DNA of 64,000 nt from Oikopleura dioica (lineage: Eukaryota; Chordata; Appendicularia; Copelata; Oikopleuridae), in the NCBI GenBank assembly GCA_907165135.1, contig OU015567.1, positions 9,243,001 to 9,307,000 on the forward strand, written 5' to 3'. Below, piece by piece: positions 1-9,130 of the stretch (positions are counted from its first letter, which is position 1; every line of letters begins with the position of its first letter). Position numbers and translations under genes: made by a program. The notes beneath the pieces are model-generated. The model did no database searches. It was not told where the DNA came from and saw only the letters and a program-made list of their open reading frames with translations.

Positions 1-296
1 TGCGGGTAAGAAGCAGGCTACTTTTTCCAACGCAACCCGTTCCGCTCTTGAGAACGGAATATTGGTAAGGCATCGTCGAAAATATAGACGCTAACCATCA
101 TTTTAGAGAGATGAGGTTGATATCTTCAAGCTGATACAAAAGCTCTTTTTGAGCGTCTTCAATTCTTCAAGAAGAAATAGATCTAGGTTCCTGTCATAAC
201 TGTACATAAACAAAACTCATGCTAAGTAATAGACAAGTTTCGAAAGAGTAGTAAAAAGTTTTATTTAAATATTTTACGATGGTGCATGCAACAACG

Positions 297-887
297 CTAG
301 AATTCAGCAGTTTCTACATTTGGTTCGTAGAAATTCTTCTCGTTTTTAATCGATATGTTCGCAAGATCTAATGAGGAATGCCTCGAACTCACGTCGTCTT
401 CATCAGCGTGGACTTTTTGAAGTTTCAATTTGCGAATTAGAGAGATGTTAATTTTATTTTTGAAAATTTGCCTTGTGTGGCTCTAAATGTAGGGCGGCTA
501 GATTTCGCCTGCATAACGTGGGTCGAGATCGAGGAGCGTCCCGAGTGGTAAATACTCTGTTTTGCGGTCGATGTGTATGTCATTTGCGTCACCCGACGAC
601 CCTCGCCAAACTCTTTTTCCATCTCGTCATCTCCTAGAATGCTGTCAGCATCATTTCCAGCTTGGAATCCTAAGTGTCTTTTCAACCATTCATTTTCTGA
701 ATCAGAACCTGAGCTAGAAACTTATAAAAGTATGATCAAGAACGGTTTCTTAGCGTCATAACGTGATTCTGTGCCAAATTAATACAGTTGATGACTATCG
801 TTTCGTCTATCTTTTACATTGGTCAATCCCTTCTACAAGCCCCTCGTAACTTCCAATGTCCATATCTCGAACCTCAAGCATGTCGAT
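297..887 (-). CDS. SLC26-family anion transporter, 3' part (end of STAS domain and C-terminal tail), cut off by a retrotransposon
   Basis: This is the downstream part of the SLC26 gene whose upstream part lies at 5938-8733. The minus strand just below 887 reads IDMLEVRDMDIGSYEGLVEG, an alternating strand/helix pattern expected of a STAS domain. It continues the frame of the exon that stops at 5938 once one copy of the 4-bp target duplication is discounted. A donor lies near 818 and an acceptor (CTCAG) near 709. The next exon is acidic and hydrophilic and runs to a stop at 437, or by one more splice to a stop at 297. A minus-strand AATAAA at 260-265 fits a 3' end here. The 437 versus 297 end is unresolved. 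Confidence 0.6.
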
Positions 888-1143
888 TGAAGGGATCCTA
901 GCTTCTGCTGAATCTCCCACTTCTAGCGTAGTTTGCCTGCTCTCTATATCTGGACGAAGGAAGAAAACGAGTAAAGTATCTTTGACGTCTGTATTTCGAG
1001 CTGGAGTAAAATAGAGGTTAATTCACGAACTGCGAGAATTACCGAATGAAGAGAAATACACGGCGGCGACCGAGCAAAGCTCGATCTAGATAAGCAAGTG
1101 ACCTTAGGGGACGAGGGAGTCTAACGAATCTAAGATCCCAATA
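888..1143 (-). repeat. 3' LTR of the first retrotransposon
   Basis: Direct repeat of 5681-5936 with no difference seen by eye. On the plus strand it begins TGAAGGGATC and ends GATCCCAATA. It abuts the target duplication CGAT on the left and a C-run (polypurine tract of the minus strand) on the right. Confidence 0.93.
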
Positions 1144-1150
1144 CCCCCCA
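1144..1150 (-). other. Polypurine tract of the first retrotransposon
   Basis: The minus strand reads ATGGGGGG directly upstream of the 3' LTR, the position and composition expected for the plus-strand primer of reverse transcription. Confidence 0.7.
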
Positions 1151-1451
1151 TGAGACTGAAACGTCCTCTAAGGCCAAAGTGTGTGATTTTTGCAGGAGTA
1201 TAAGCGTAAGATGAGTAACATGGCAGGTTCGAAACGTCGAGGCAGTCTGATTCGCGTTAAAAAACCCTTTTTGGGAAAAAGCTTGAATCAGATGCGAAGT
1301 TTTCGTGATGTCCGAGCGGTGATGACATGAAGGAGTAGCTGCACATGTAGAAGAACTCAAAATACGTCGGCGACGGTAAACTGTGATATTTTCCGTACCT
1401 TTTCAGGCCCCGGTCGATGAATAGGGGACCTGAGTGGGGCAGTACTTGCGC

Positions 1452-4400
1452 TTAGTCGTATGACTGACCCGAGTTTGTGCCGATGTTAAGAGGTTCGACG
1501 GGCCTCGTTTCACGGTGTGCTCGTTTTGTATGTTTCGGGAGATGAGCTGCTCCAACTTCGGTTAAAGTCGCATTCGGATCGGCGCCGGCTGAGTACTGAC
1601 GATCTGGTGAAGACTTTGGACGGGTTCTTTTCTTGCTGTTTTCAGTTGCTGAGTCCTCAACTACTGTTGAGTTATGTTTATCGACTGACATATGGCTATT
1701 ATCGGGCGCAGCAACCTCCGAAATCACTGTAGCATCAGCTGACGTGTCCTCGGCAGTTTCATAGAGAGTACCACCAGAGTACCAGCGATCTGACGGCTCG
1801 GCTGGAGCTACCGACGAGTCCAAAATAGATGTAGCGGTTGTATCTCCCAGATTTTCCATGTCCAATCGGCGTCTACTTTCCAAAATAGGTGATAGAGATG
1901 ATCTTGGCGGTTTTTCCATAGCAACCATCGGAGTCGACGCGACCTGAGAAGATTTCCTCCCCCCATGCGACTTCGACCCGGACTTTTCCATCGGTTTGGA
2001 AGTAGGAACAGGCGATTTTTGTGGGACTTTCGACTTAACGATTTCGGTTAAATGTGGGAATACGTACTCGGCCTCGTAGTAATCAATCCAGCGTAAGTCG
2101 TGATTTCGTTCTGCGGCGTGAACCACGTGTTCTCGATGGATGAAATCACGTTGTCCTTTCTTATCTTCGACCATGACGACCCAGTCGTTGCTCGAAACGG
2201 CTTTCAGGGGACCTACCCAGCGTTCCTTCTTGCTTTTAGCGTCGGTCAGGTTTTCTCGCTTAATGTACACGACAGCGCCAGCGGGGATTGGTCTCGGCTT
2301 AGGCTCGTTTTTCAGCCTGTGCTCCAGTCGCTCGCAGCACCAGACAATGCTAAACATTTCCTTTTCTGAAGTGTTCCATTTTCTTTCAGCTTTGTTGAAG
2401 GTGTGGGAAATCGCGCTTACTAGGTGCACTCTCCCGCCATACTCTTGTAGCAGGACGCCACCCGCTGCGTACAGGCTCGCGTCTGTGTAGAGATGAAAAG
2501 ACTCGTCAAAGTTAGGAAAACTTATGACTGGAGTCTCGGAGAGTCGTCGTTGAATTTCCTTGAGCGCCAAATCCGCTTCTTTGGTCCACTTGAAACAATT
2601 TGTTTCGTTCGCCGAATTTCGAACATCGTTTATGGGCTTCATTCTGCTCGAGAAGCAACCGGATGAAATAGCTTCGCCCATTTTCGTTTCTAGAAAACCT
2701 CGGATCCAATTCAATGACCCGATTAATGAAGCTAACTCCTTTTGGGAGCGTGGGGGTTTCATCTGACGAAGAGCGGAGACTTGCGCAGGGTCCGGTTTGA
2801 TTCCATCTTCGTTGATGATTCGGCCCAAAAAGTGAGCTTCGGATTGTAGGAAAGAGCACTTTTCGCCCTTGAGTTTAGCGTTAAACTTGCGGAGCGCGAT
2901 GAATAGGTTTCGGAGAGTGTTATAATAGCAGCTGAAAGTCTTCCCAAAACACACTATGTCATCGATATAAGAAAGCATCTTTTTCCTGGTGGGGCTTGAG
3001 TCGAGAATTGTGTTTACGACGCGCGAGAATATATTCCCCGAGCATCGATAACCGAATGGTAGTCTGCAGAAGGCGTAAGATTTCCCACCCCACTGGAAGG
3101 AAGTCTTGTACCTGTCGCTTTTCTTTACAGGGCACTGCCAATATCCACTTCGTAGATCAACTGTGGCGAAAAACTTATTGCCCGGTCCAATGTTCGCGAT
3201 CGTATCCTCCATGCTTGGGAGATGGTAAGGGTCGGATTTGTCGGAGAGGCATTTGTTCAGGCTGTTTTTGTAGTTGATGCAGAAGCGCATTTCCCCAGAT
3301 TTCTTAGGAATAGGCAATACCGGGCTGTTAAACCCTTTCTGGTCTTTGATCTCTTCTATTATTTTCGTTTCGAGCAGTTCGGAGATGTGATCGCTGACCT
3401 GACCATGAAAAGCTTGCGGAATCGGGTGTTGACTGATGTTTCGACTCGTACCATCAGTCGGGATTTCGATCTCGAACGGGAATTCACCCATTTTTTGACC
3501 GTCGCAGCCGAATCTGTCGTCGAATTCCAAACACAGCTCGGCGACCATCTTCTTTTGCCCCGGGTCTGCGTCTGCTGGTAGGGTTATTCCGAGTTTTTGC
3601 TTCGCTAGCTGAATGGGGCACCTGGCTGCGTTCTTGTTCGGCGCGTCCAGCTTTGGGACTTCTCGTGGTGGTTGAGTGCGGGACCGATCGCTGTCTTTGA
3701 CCGCTGATCTAGTCGTCAAGTATTTCTTGATTTTGGTCCGCTTCACTCCGTCCAGCTTCACCACTTGAGTCTCAGTTTGTGTGAAGGCTTCGTTGTAGCA
3801 AAATGAGAGAGTACGATTCTTATTGTCGACTGTGAAGCTGTCCGTCATCGCATTCTCTAGTATATCGCGGCCCAGTAGACTTGGGTATTTACTGCCTGGC
3901 ATGATGGTGAGATTCAAGGAGAATGCAGGGCCACCATTGAATGATAAGCGGCAGGGAAGGATACCCCTCGGCTGCTCGGCGGGGATATTTGGGCTGAAAC
4001 CGGTGACCTTGAAGGGGCAGGGCTTCAGCATCTGGAGAAATTTGTCGGGAACGTAAGCAGCGGACAGACAGGAGGACTCGGCTCCGCTGTCGACTTCCAT
4101 CGATACGTCAAAACTTTTAGAGCCCGTAATGATGGTAGCCGAAGCGAAATAAGCCTTTCCTGGTCGCTTCTTCTTCACTGTGTAAAAGTGAACATCGAAT
4201 GGTTGGAAATCTTCGACGTTCTTAGTCGTATTAATCTTCTTGGATTCTGGTTGTTTATCGTCTTTCCCATCCTTAGAATCGGTGCTGGCGCGCTTAGCAT
4301 TCTTCTTCTTTTTGTTCTTATTTCTGTTGAAGTGCTGGGAGACGGTCGCGCTGTCAACTCGATTCTGTCTTGTGGATTGGGCGAGACGGCAGAGTTCGTT

Positions 4401-5165
4401 GATATCGTAAACTTTTGATAGGCTTGGAAGGATTGCGTTGAAAACGTCTGGTTCTTCTTTCCTAAGATTCAAGTACAGCATCATCGTCGAGAATATGTCG
4501 AATATTTCATCGACCCCGGCGTCGGCTGACTTCTCTTGTCGGTAAGAGTTCAAAGTCGCTTGCTTCGCCTCGTTCATCTTTTGCAAGACGTTGGCGGTGT
4601 AGTGTGCAAACGGCTTCGAATGGTCGTATTCGACGTCGAAAACTTCGCTTAGCTTCAGTAAGTAGTGACTCTTCGCGGCGAATGATTTCTCTAGCAGCGC
4701 CTTGGCCGATTTCCAGTCTTGACAATTCAGAAATTCGGTTCCAAGTGAGCGTTCGATGTTCAAGTCGAAGTGGCTGTACACTGCTGCGATGAAAGGCTGT
4801 TCACGTGAAGGTCTGTCGCGGACGTAGGCGCGGTGATAAATGTCGGCTCTGCCCAAGAAGGTGTTGAAAGATGTGTTGCATGCGGCGTCCAGCTTCGGCA
4901 AGTCTTGGACGTGACGAGACCAGGTAGTGGCCACCCATGCTTCTTCTCTCATTGTAGCATTCGTAGATTCTTTTCCTTGATCGAGCTCGCAGGTAAGAAG
5001 CGTTGTACTGAGCTGTTCTAATTTTACTCTGCTTTCTGTGATCAAGGGCTCTAGGCTTGGCTTAAGTGATTCGTCATTTCGCACTTGTTCTTCGAGGTAG
5101 TTTACTCGATCGTTTATGCTTCTTATTTCGGTGACGGTTTCTAGCAGTGATTTGTTCGCCGCCAT
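1452..5165 (-). CDS. Gag-Pol-like polyprotein with internal deletion of RNase H end and integrase core
   Basis: A single open frame of 1237 codons. Residues 1-340 are gag-like: helical, with a lysine-rich stretch near 280-300 and no visible CCHC knuckle. An aspartyl protease active-site motif, DSGAES, lies near residue 358. The reverse transcriptase follows, with PKKSGEMRFCINY, DLRSGYWQ, LPFGY and catalytic YIDD near residue 733. RNase H starts with LYTDAS near residue 892. Only about 90 residues later comes an integrase C-terminal GPY/F-like module (ERWVGPL, then a ...REHVVHA strand) near residue 983. The remaining RNase H and the whole HHCC/DDE integrase core are missing, yet the frame is kept. 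The last ~200 residues are low-complexity. The element therefore could not integrate without an integrase supplied in trans. Confidence 0.9.
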   Translation of the reverse strand: MAANKSLLETVTEIRSINDRVNYLEEQVRNDESLKPSLEPLITESRVKLEQLSTTLLTCELDQGKESTNATMREEAWVATTWSRHVQDLPKLDAACNTSFNTFLGRADIYHRAYVRDRPSREQPFIAAVYSHFDLNIERSLGTEFLNCQDWKSAKALLEKSFAAKSHYLLKLSEVFDVEYDHSKPFAHYTANVLQKMNEAKQATLNSYRQEKSADAGVDEIFDIFSTMMLYLNLRKEEPDVFNAILPSLSKVYDINELCRLAQSTRQNRVDSATVSQHFNRNKNKKKKNAKRASTDSKDGKDDKQPESKKINTTKNVEDFQPFDVHFYTVKKKRPGKAYFASATIITGSKSFDVSMEVDSGAESSCLSAAYVPDKFLQMLKPCPFKVTGFSPNIPAEQPRGILPCRLSFNGGPAFSLNLTIMPGSKYPSLLGRDILENAMTDSFTVDNKNRTLSFCYNEAFTQTETQVVKLDGVKRTKIKKYLTTRSAVKDSDRSRTQPPREVPKLDAPNKNAARCPIQLAKQKLGITLPADADPGQKKMVAELCLEFDDRFGCDGQKMGEFPFEIEIPTDGTSRNISQHPIPQAFHGQVSDHISELLETKIIEEIKDQKGFNSPVLPIPKKSGEMRFCINYKNSLNKCLSDKSDPYHLPSMEDTIANIGPGNKFFATVDLRSGYWQCPVKKSDRYKTSFQWGGKSYAFCRLPFGYRCSGNIFSRVVNTILDSSPTRKKMLSYIDDIVCFGKTFSCYYNTLRNLFIALRKFNAKLKGEKCSFLQSEAHFLGRIINEDGIKPDPAQVSALRQMKPPRSQKELASLIGSLNWIRGFLETKMGEAISSGCFSSRMKPINDVRNSANETNCFKWTKEADLALKEIQRRLSETPVISFPNFDESFHLYTDASLYAAGGVLLQEYGGRVHLVSAISHTFNKAERKWNTSEKEMFSIVWCCERLEHRLKNEPKPRPIPAGAVVYIKRENLTDAKSKKERWVGPLKAVSSNDWVVMVEDKKGQRDFIHREHVVHAAERNHDLRWIDYYEAEYVFPHLTEIVKSKVPQKSPVPTSKPMEKSGSKSHGGRKSSQVASTPMVAMEKPPRSSLSPILESRRRLDMENLGDTTATSILDSSVAPAEPSDRWYSGGTLYETAEDTSADATVISEVAAPDNSHMSVDKHNSTVVEDSATENSKKRTRPKSSPDRQYSAGADPNATLTEVGAAHLPKHTKRAHRETRPVEPLNIGTNSGQSYD

Positions 5166-5666
5166 AGCTCGAAATATATCGGCAGTAAGGGTTTATGGGC
5201 CTTGGATTACCTTTCAGGCCCTCAGAAAATACTGCGACTAAAAGTCGCAATATGATGAGCTGAGGTGCCTTTTGCGCAAACGCCCGACGATTTCTCTGTC
5301 CAGCGATTGTCGAAATTTCAAGGTCTGGTCCAAGGGTCGATTCTTCGTAAACTTCTCTCGATTTTTGGTGAAAAGTGGCGAAAGAATTCTGTTTTTCTGA
5401 GTATTTTAGGTTTTCCCCGGCGTGCGTGCGTGGTTGCGTGGGCGCGACTTTCGGCGCGTGGGTCGTGGTGGCGCTCGTGTGGTGGCGCTCGCTCGGGGTG
5501 GTGTTGGTGTGGTGCGGCGCGGAAAATTCTCTGAGTGGAGTTTCTCCGGCGGCGCGGTGGCGGTTGGTGATTCGGTTCCCCTCGACTCCGCTGACGGCCA
5601 ATCAGCGTCCAAGTTGCGAAACTTCGGTTGTCGATGGCGGAAAATTTACCTTTTCTCCAACGGGAC

Positions 5667-5679
5667 TACTCTGATACCA
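5667..5679 (-). other. tRNA primer-binding site of the first retrotransposon
   Basis: The minus strand next to the 5' LTR reads TGGTATCAGAGTA, complementary to a tRNA 3' end of the form ...CTGATACCA. A one-base spacer separates it from the LTR. I do not assign the tRNA isotype. Confidence 0.65.
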
Positions 5680-5680
5680 C

Positions 5681-5936
5681 TGAAGGGATCCTAGCTTCTG
5701 CTGAATCTCCCACTTCTAGCGTAGTTTGCCTGCTCTCTATATCTGGACGAAGGAAGAAAACGAGTAAAGTATCTTTGACGTCTGTATTTCGAGCTGGAGT
5801 AAAATAGAGGTTAATTCACGAACTGCGAGAATTACCGAATGAAGAGAAATACACGGCGGCGACCGAGCAAAGCTCGATCTAGATAAGCAAGTGACCTTAG
5901 GGGACGAGGGAGTCTAACGAATCTAAGATCCCAATA
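5681..5936 (-). repeat. 5' LTR of the first retrotransposon
   Basis: Direct repeat of 888-1143 at a constant offset of 4793 bp. It would carry the promoter for the minus-strand element transcript. Its right edge meets target duplication copy 5937-5940. Confidence 0.93.
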
Positions 5937-5937
5937 C

Positions 5938-8733
5938 GATCGTAATCATTCTTGCCCCGGAGCAAGCCATTTTCACCAGCTTACTTATGATAACCTAGAT
6001 AAATCAATTACAATTTCATTCGATACTAATTTACATTTTGACCAGGATAGAGGACATTGCCATTGAGTTTTAAGTAGGCTTCTTCTCCATAAATCCTCTC
6101 TTTTGTAGGATCGGAGTATTTGCAAGCGAGAATGAGAATATGAATAATGATTCCTAAAAGGATTCCATAGTAGGACTCGTAAAGCGCAAATAAAAATGAA
6201 ATCGCCAGCGGCAATAAATCAATCTTCGAAGTCTTCCAGCACATTTCAACGGCGTGTGTGTTAAACATGGAAGCAGCGGAGACCATTATAACCGCCCCAA
6301 GTAAAGCTGCAGGAACATAAAGGAAAAGGTCAGCGAGAAGGTAAGTCGCAGTGAGAACAATGCCGCCAACGAAAACGCCCGATAAAGAACTCGCAGCGTT
6401 TGCTTGGAAATTCACAGCCGATCTAAGCAATGTAAAGGTCGGAATAAAAGGGCAACAGAAGTACCTTGAAAAGCTTCCAGTGATAGGAAAACCGCTACAA
6501 AATGAGTTCGCTAAATTTGCTGCGCCGATTGCGATAAATTCTTGATTTCCATCAACTGTATATCCATTTGCTTTGGCGAAGCCGGTAGCGATTGACAAAG
6601 ATTCAAGGTAAGCAACGATAGGAATAATAATGATTCCAGCACTTGCCTGAGCCATCATCATTCCAGTGTCCACGTGGAAGATCTGTAAGTCAGTTGAGTT
6701 ACCTAAAAATGCTGTTATTATAAATCAAAAATTTCAAGAAACCTGAGGAACAAACATCAAGTCCCGCATTCGCCTCATCAGAGCATTTGTATTCATAATC
6801 GAAAGAGAGTGTCGGTGGTCCCCAGTCAGGTCCATGCGCATTTTGTATATTCGTCAATGTTGCTGAAGTACAACCCTCCGTACCAGGATGGCACCCATTT
6901 TCAAGAAAATTATTAACTGCTTCTTCACTTTCCGTGCAAAACGCGATGATCATTCCAAAATGACGACGACTGCAGCACGGGCAGTCCCAAGAAACCAGAA
7001 AATACTTTGGAAGACACTTTTCATTGCTCATAAAATGGAATTAAATTTAAATGATGACGCCGAAAAATAACTGCTTGTTTTGTAATTTGTTAAACTTTTA
7101 TGAAACACTGCCGTATGAAGCTTCGGATGGTCCTGAAATTGTTGTTTGAGCTCTTTCAAGACCACCAAAACAAAGATTCCAACAAATCCGTACGTATAAT
7201 CGATCCAGTTAGTGTGACCAAGACTCATTTCTTTGCAGCTGTTCAAGAACTTTCCAATAGTTCCGTGGGCGAAAAATCCTGTGCCGTGACCTTTTACGCC
7301 AAATACCTTTCCAACTTGACCAAGCGTGATTGATATCGCTATTCGGGGAAATATTAAGGGTAATGGTATACATCGGCGCGGCGCTGCTCGCTCGACCCGC
7401 GCTCCGCCAGAACCTATTTCTCACGAAGCCGTAAAATCTGAACGGATAAAGATTTTTTCAAAATTTAAAAAGATTCTGAATAATCAAAGTCACTTCTATT
7501 TTCACAGCAAAAATGATAATGATTGTCAAAGAGGAACTATCTGAAAATTGCCAGTTTCCTTCAAATGACATTTTCTTCGATATTTCTCATCCAAAATTTT
7601 TGAAAATTAGACTGTCTTGTAGAGAATCGTCAGCTCTACAAATCCTGTTTTTAGATTTTTGTTTTAGGCTTTCATTAATCTTACATCGCAATTCGTAAAG
7701 AGCGCTACTTGTTCCCGCGCCTCTCCGCTCTCTATTTTTCACGCCACGACCTCACAGCGCTGACTTCAAGGGCGCATATTAAAATCCGAAGAGCTTAAAA
7801 CAAAAATCTGAAAAACAGGATTTGTAGAGCTGACGATTCTCTACAAGACAGTCTAATTTTAAAAAATTTGGATGAGAAATGTCGAAGAAAATGTCATTTG
7901 AAGGAAACTGGCAATTTTCAGATAGTACCTCTTTGACAATCATTACGATTTTTGCTGTGTTAATAGAAGTGACTTTGATTATTCCGAATCTTTTTGAATT
8001 TTGAAAAAATCTTTATCCGTTCAGATTTTACGGCTTCGTGAGAAATAGGTTCTTGCGGAGCGCGGATCGAGCGAGCAGCGCGGCGCCGATGTATACCATT
8101 ACCCTTAAGATTTATTGCTCCAAATGATGCATGAAACAATCAATTTCCTTTCCTGAAGCGTTCACGAAACCGATGATTACTGAATGGGATACAAAATGGA
8201 CCAAGAAACCTAACTGTAATAAACCAAGGGCCATCAAAACCACGCCTTTAAAATAATATTGTTTTACTTGCAGCTAAGCGAATAATACTTACCAGACATT
8301 AATGCAAGAAAAACACATAGTTCAGCATAACTTGTCTGGTCTCCAGAATGCCAAACTGGATCATCTGGCATCGGCCAAGTATCTGGTCGCGCAGCGAACG
8401 TTGCTGTTAAAACTGAAACGATTGCTGTGGGTCCTACAGAGATGTCCTTCGATGTTCCAAAGACAGCATACCACATGATTCCAAAGAATGACGAGTAAAG
8501 ACCGTAAACGACTGGCAAGCCTGCCATATTGGCATAGGCAAGACATTGGGGTGTAACCATCAGACCGATTGTAAATCCGGCTAGGTACTTTTGCTGGTTG
8601 GAGTTGATTTCAATGAAGACTTACCGATCAGATCCCGAATGATATCTGGTGGTCGGTAATCTCTTATCCATAAAAGAATGGGGACCAGCCTTGTGATTGC
8701 ATATCGATGCTTTATTTGCTCCGCACAGCCCAT
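5938..8733 (-). CDS. SLC26-family anion (sulfate) transporter, SLC26A11-like, 5' part
   Basis: SLC26 proteins exchange or channel sulfate, chloride and other anions across membranes. The first Met codon is at 8733. I can place exons at about 8625-8733, 8293-8580, 8153-8245, 7096-7338, 6743-7026, 6466-6702 and 6035-6423. Signature stretches include DYRPPDIIRDLI, GLMVTPQCLAYANMAGLPVV, GPTAIVSVLTA, GQVGKVFGVKG, YLESLSIATGFAKANGY, NQEFIAIGAANLANSF and GSFSRSAVNFQANAAS, in the order of the SLC26 membrane domain. The order of motifs and moderate length resemble SLC26A11 more than the long-tailed paralogues. The STAS exon is broken at 5936/5937 by an LTR retrotransposon and continues at 887. An apparent one-base frameshift sits near 6951-6956. 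The intron 7339-8152 contains a fold-back element and appears to use a GA donor. As read, the gene is probably non-functional on this haplotype. Confidence 0.85.
7358..8104. mobile_element. Fold-back (long-TIR) non-autonomous DNA transposon inside an SLC26 intron
   Basis: Two inverted arms of about 310 bp (7358-7673 and 7793-8104) are nearly perfect reverse complements around a ~120-bp spacer. Both ends are bounded by TTAA (7354-7357 and 8105-8108), which may be a TTAA target duplication. The element begins GGGTAATGGTATACATCGGC; this is not the CCC start of piggyBac, so the superfamily is open. It has no coding capacity and fills most of one SLC26 intron. Confidence 0.88.
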
Positions 8734-9130
8734 ATTTTTGATAAATAAAAATTCTAGCTCCTTGTCCCTTTTCGTGCCTGATCTCTGTCACAGAACAGCG
8801 ACGCATAAAAATCCTTGAATAGCTGATAGATATTTAAGCGTTTGGAAGCTGTGCTCTTGCATGACGAGCGTAAAATTTGCCCTGTAATTATCCTAGAGGT
8901 CATCATTATATTCTTGAAGACTTGTGGTATTTCCTGCTGAGTTATTGATGTTCCAATTTAAATTGAAGCCAAGTTGAAGGAGAAAAAATGCCTTTTGGAC
9001 AAAAATTTCTCATGCGATTTTTTAGAGAAATAGTCTTTTGTTTATGGCTGTGTTGGAATGTTCAAAAGTGAGTGGTGAAAATTTAGTATGCACAGTTGTT
9101 TTTGGTAGTGAACAGTAGTCTGGTAGTGAA
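8734..9130. other. Intergenic, about 400 bp
   Basis: This interval lies between the SLC26 start and the stop of the LRRCC1-like gene. It contains the 5' flank of SLC26, with a possible acceptor AG a few bases before the start codon. I see no further gene. Confidence 0.5.

Larger units (their letters stand above)
888..5936 (-). mobile_element. LTR retrotransposon (Ty3/gypsy-type, Oikopleura Tor-like), integrase core deleted
   Basis: Two 256-bp direct repeats (888-1143 and 5681-5936) that look identical flank a single large reading frame. The flanks carry CGAT at 884-887 and 5937-5940, a 4-bp target duplication. Read on the minus strand the order is 5' LTR (right), primer-binding site, gag-protease-RT-partial RNase H-integrase tail, polypurine tract, 3' LTR (left). 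Order of domains and the YIDD reverse transcriptase place it with Ty3/gypsy; larvaceans are known to carry the Tor group of such elements, and assignment to that group is my inference. The element is inserted in an SLC26 STAS exon in the same transcriptional direction. Near-identity of the LTRs indicates a recent insertion. Confidence 0.93.
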
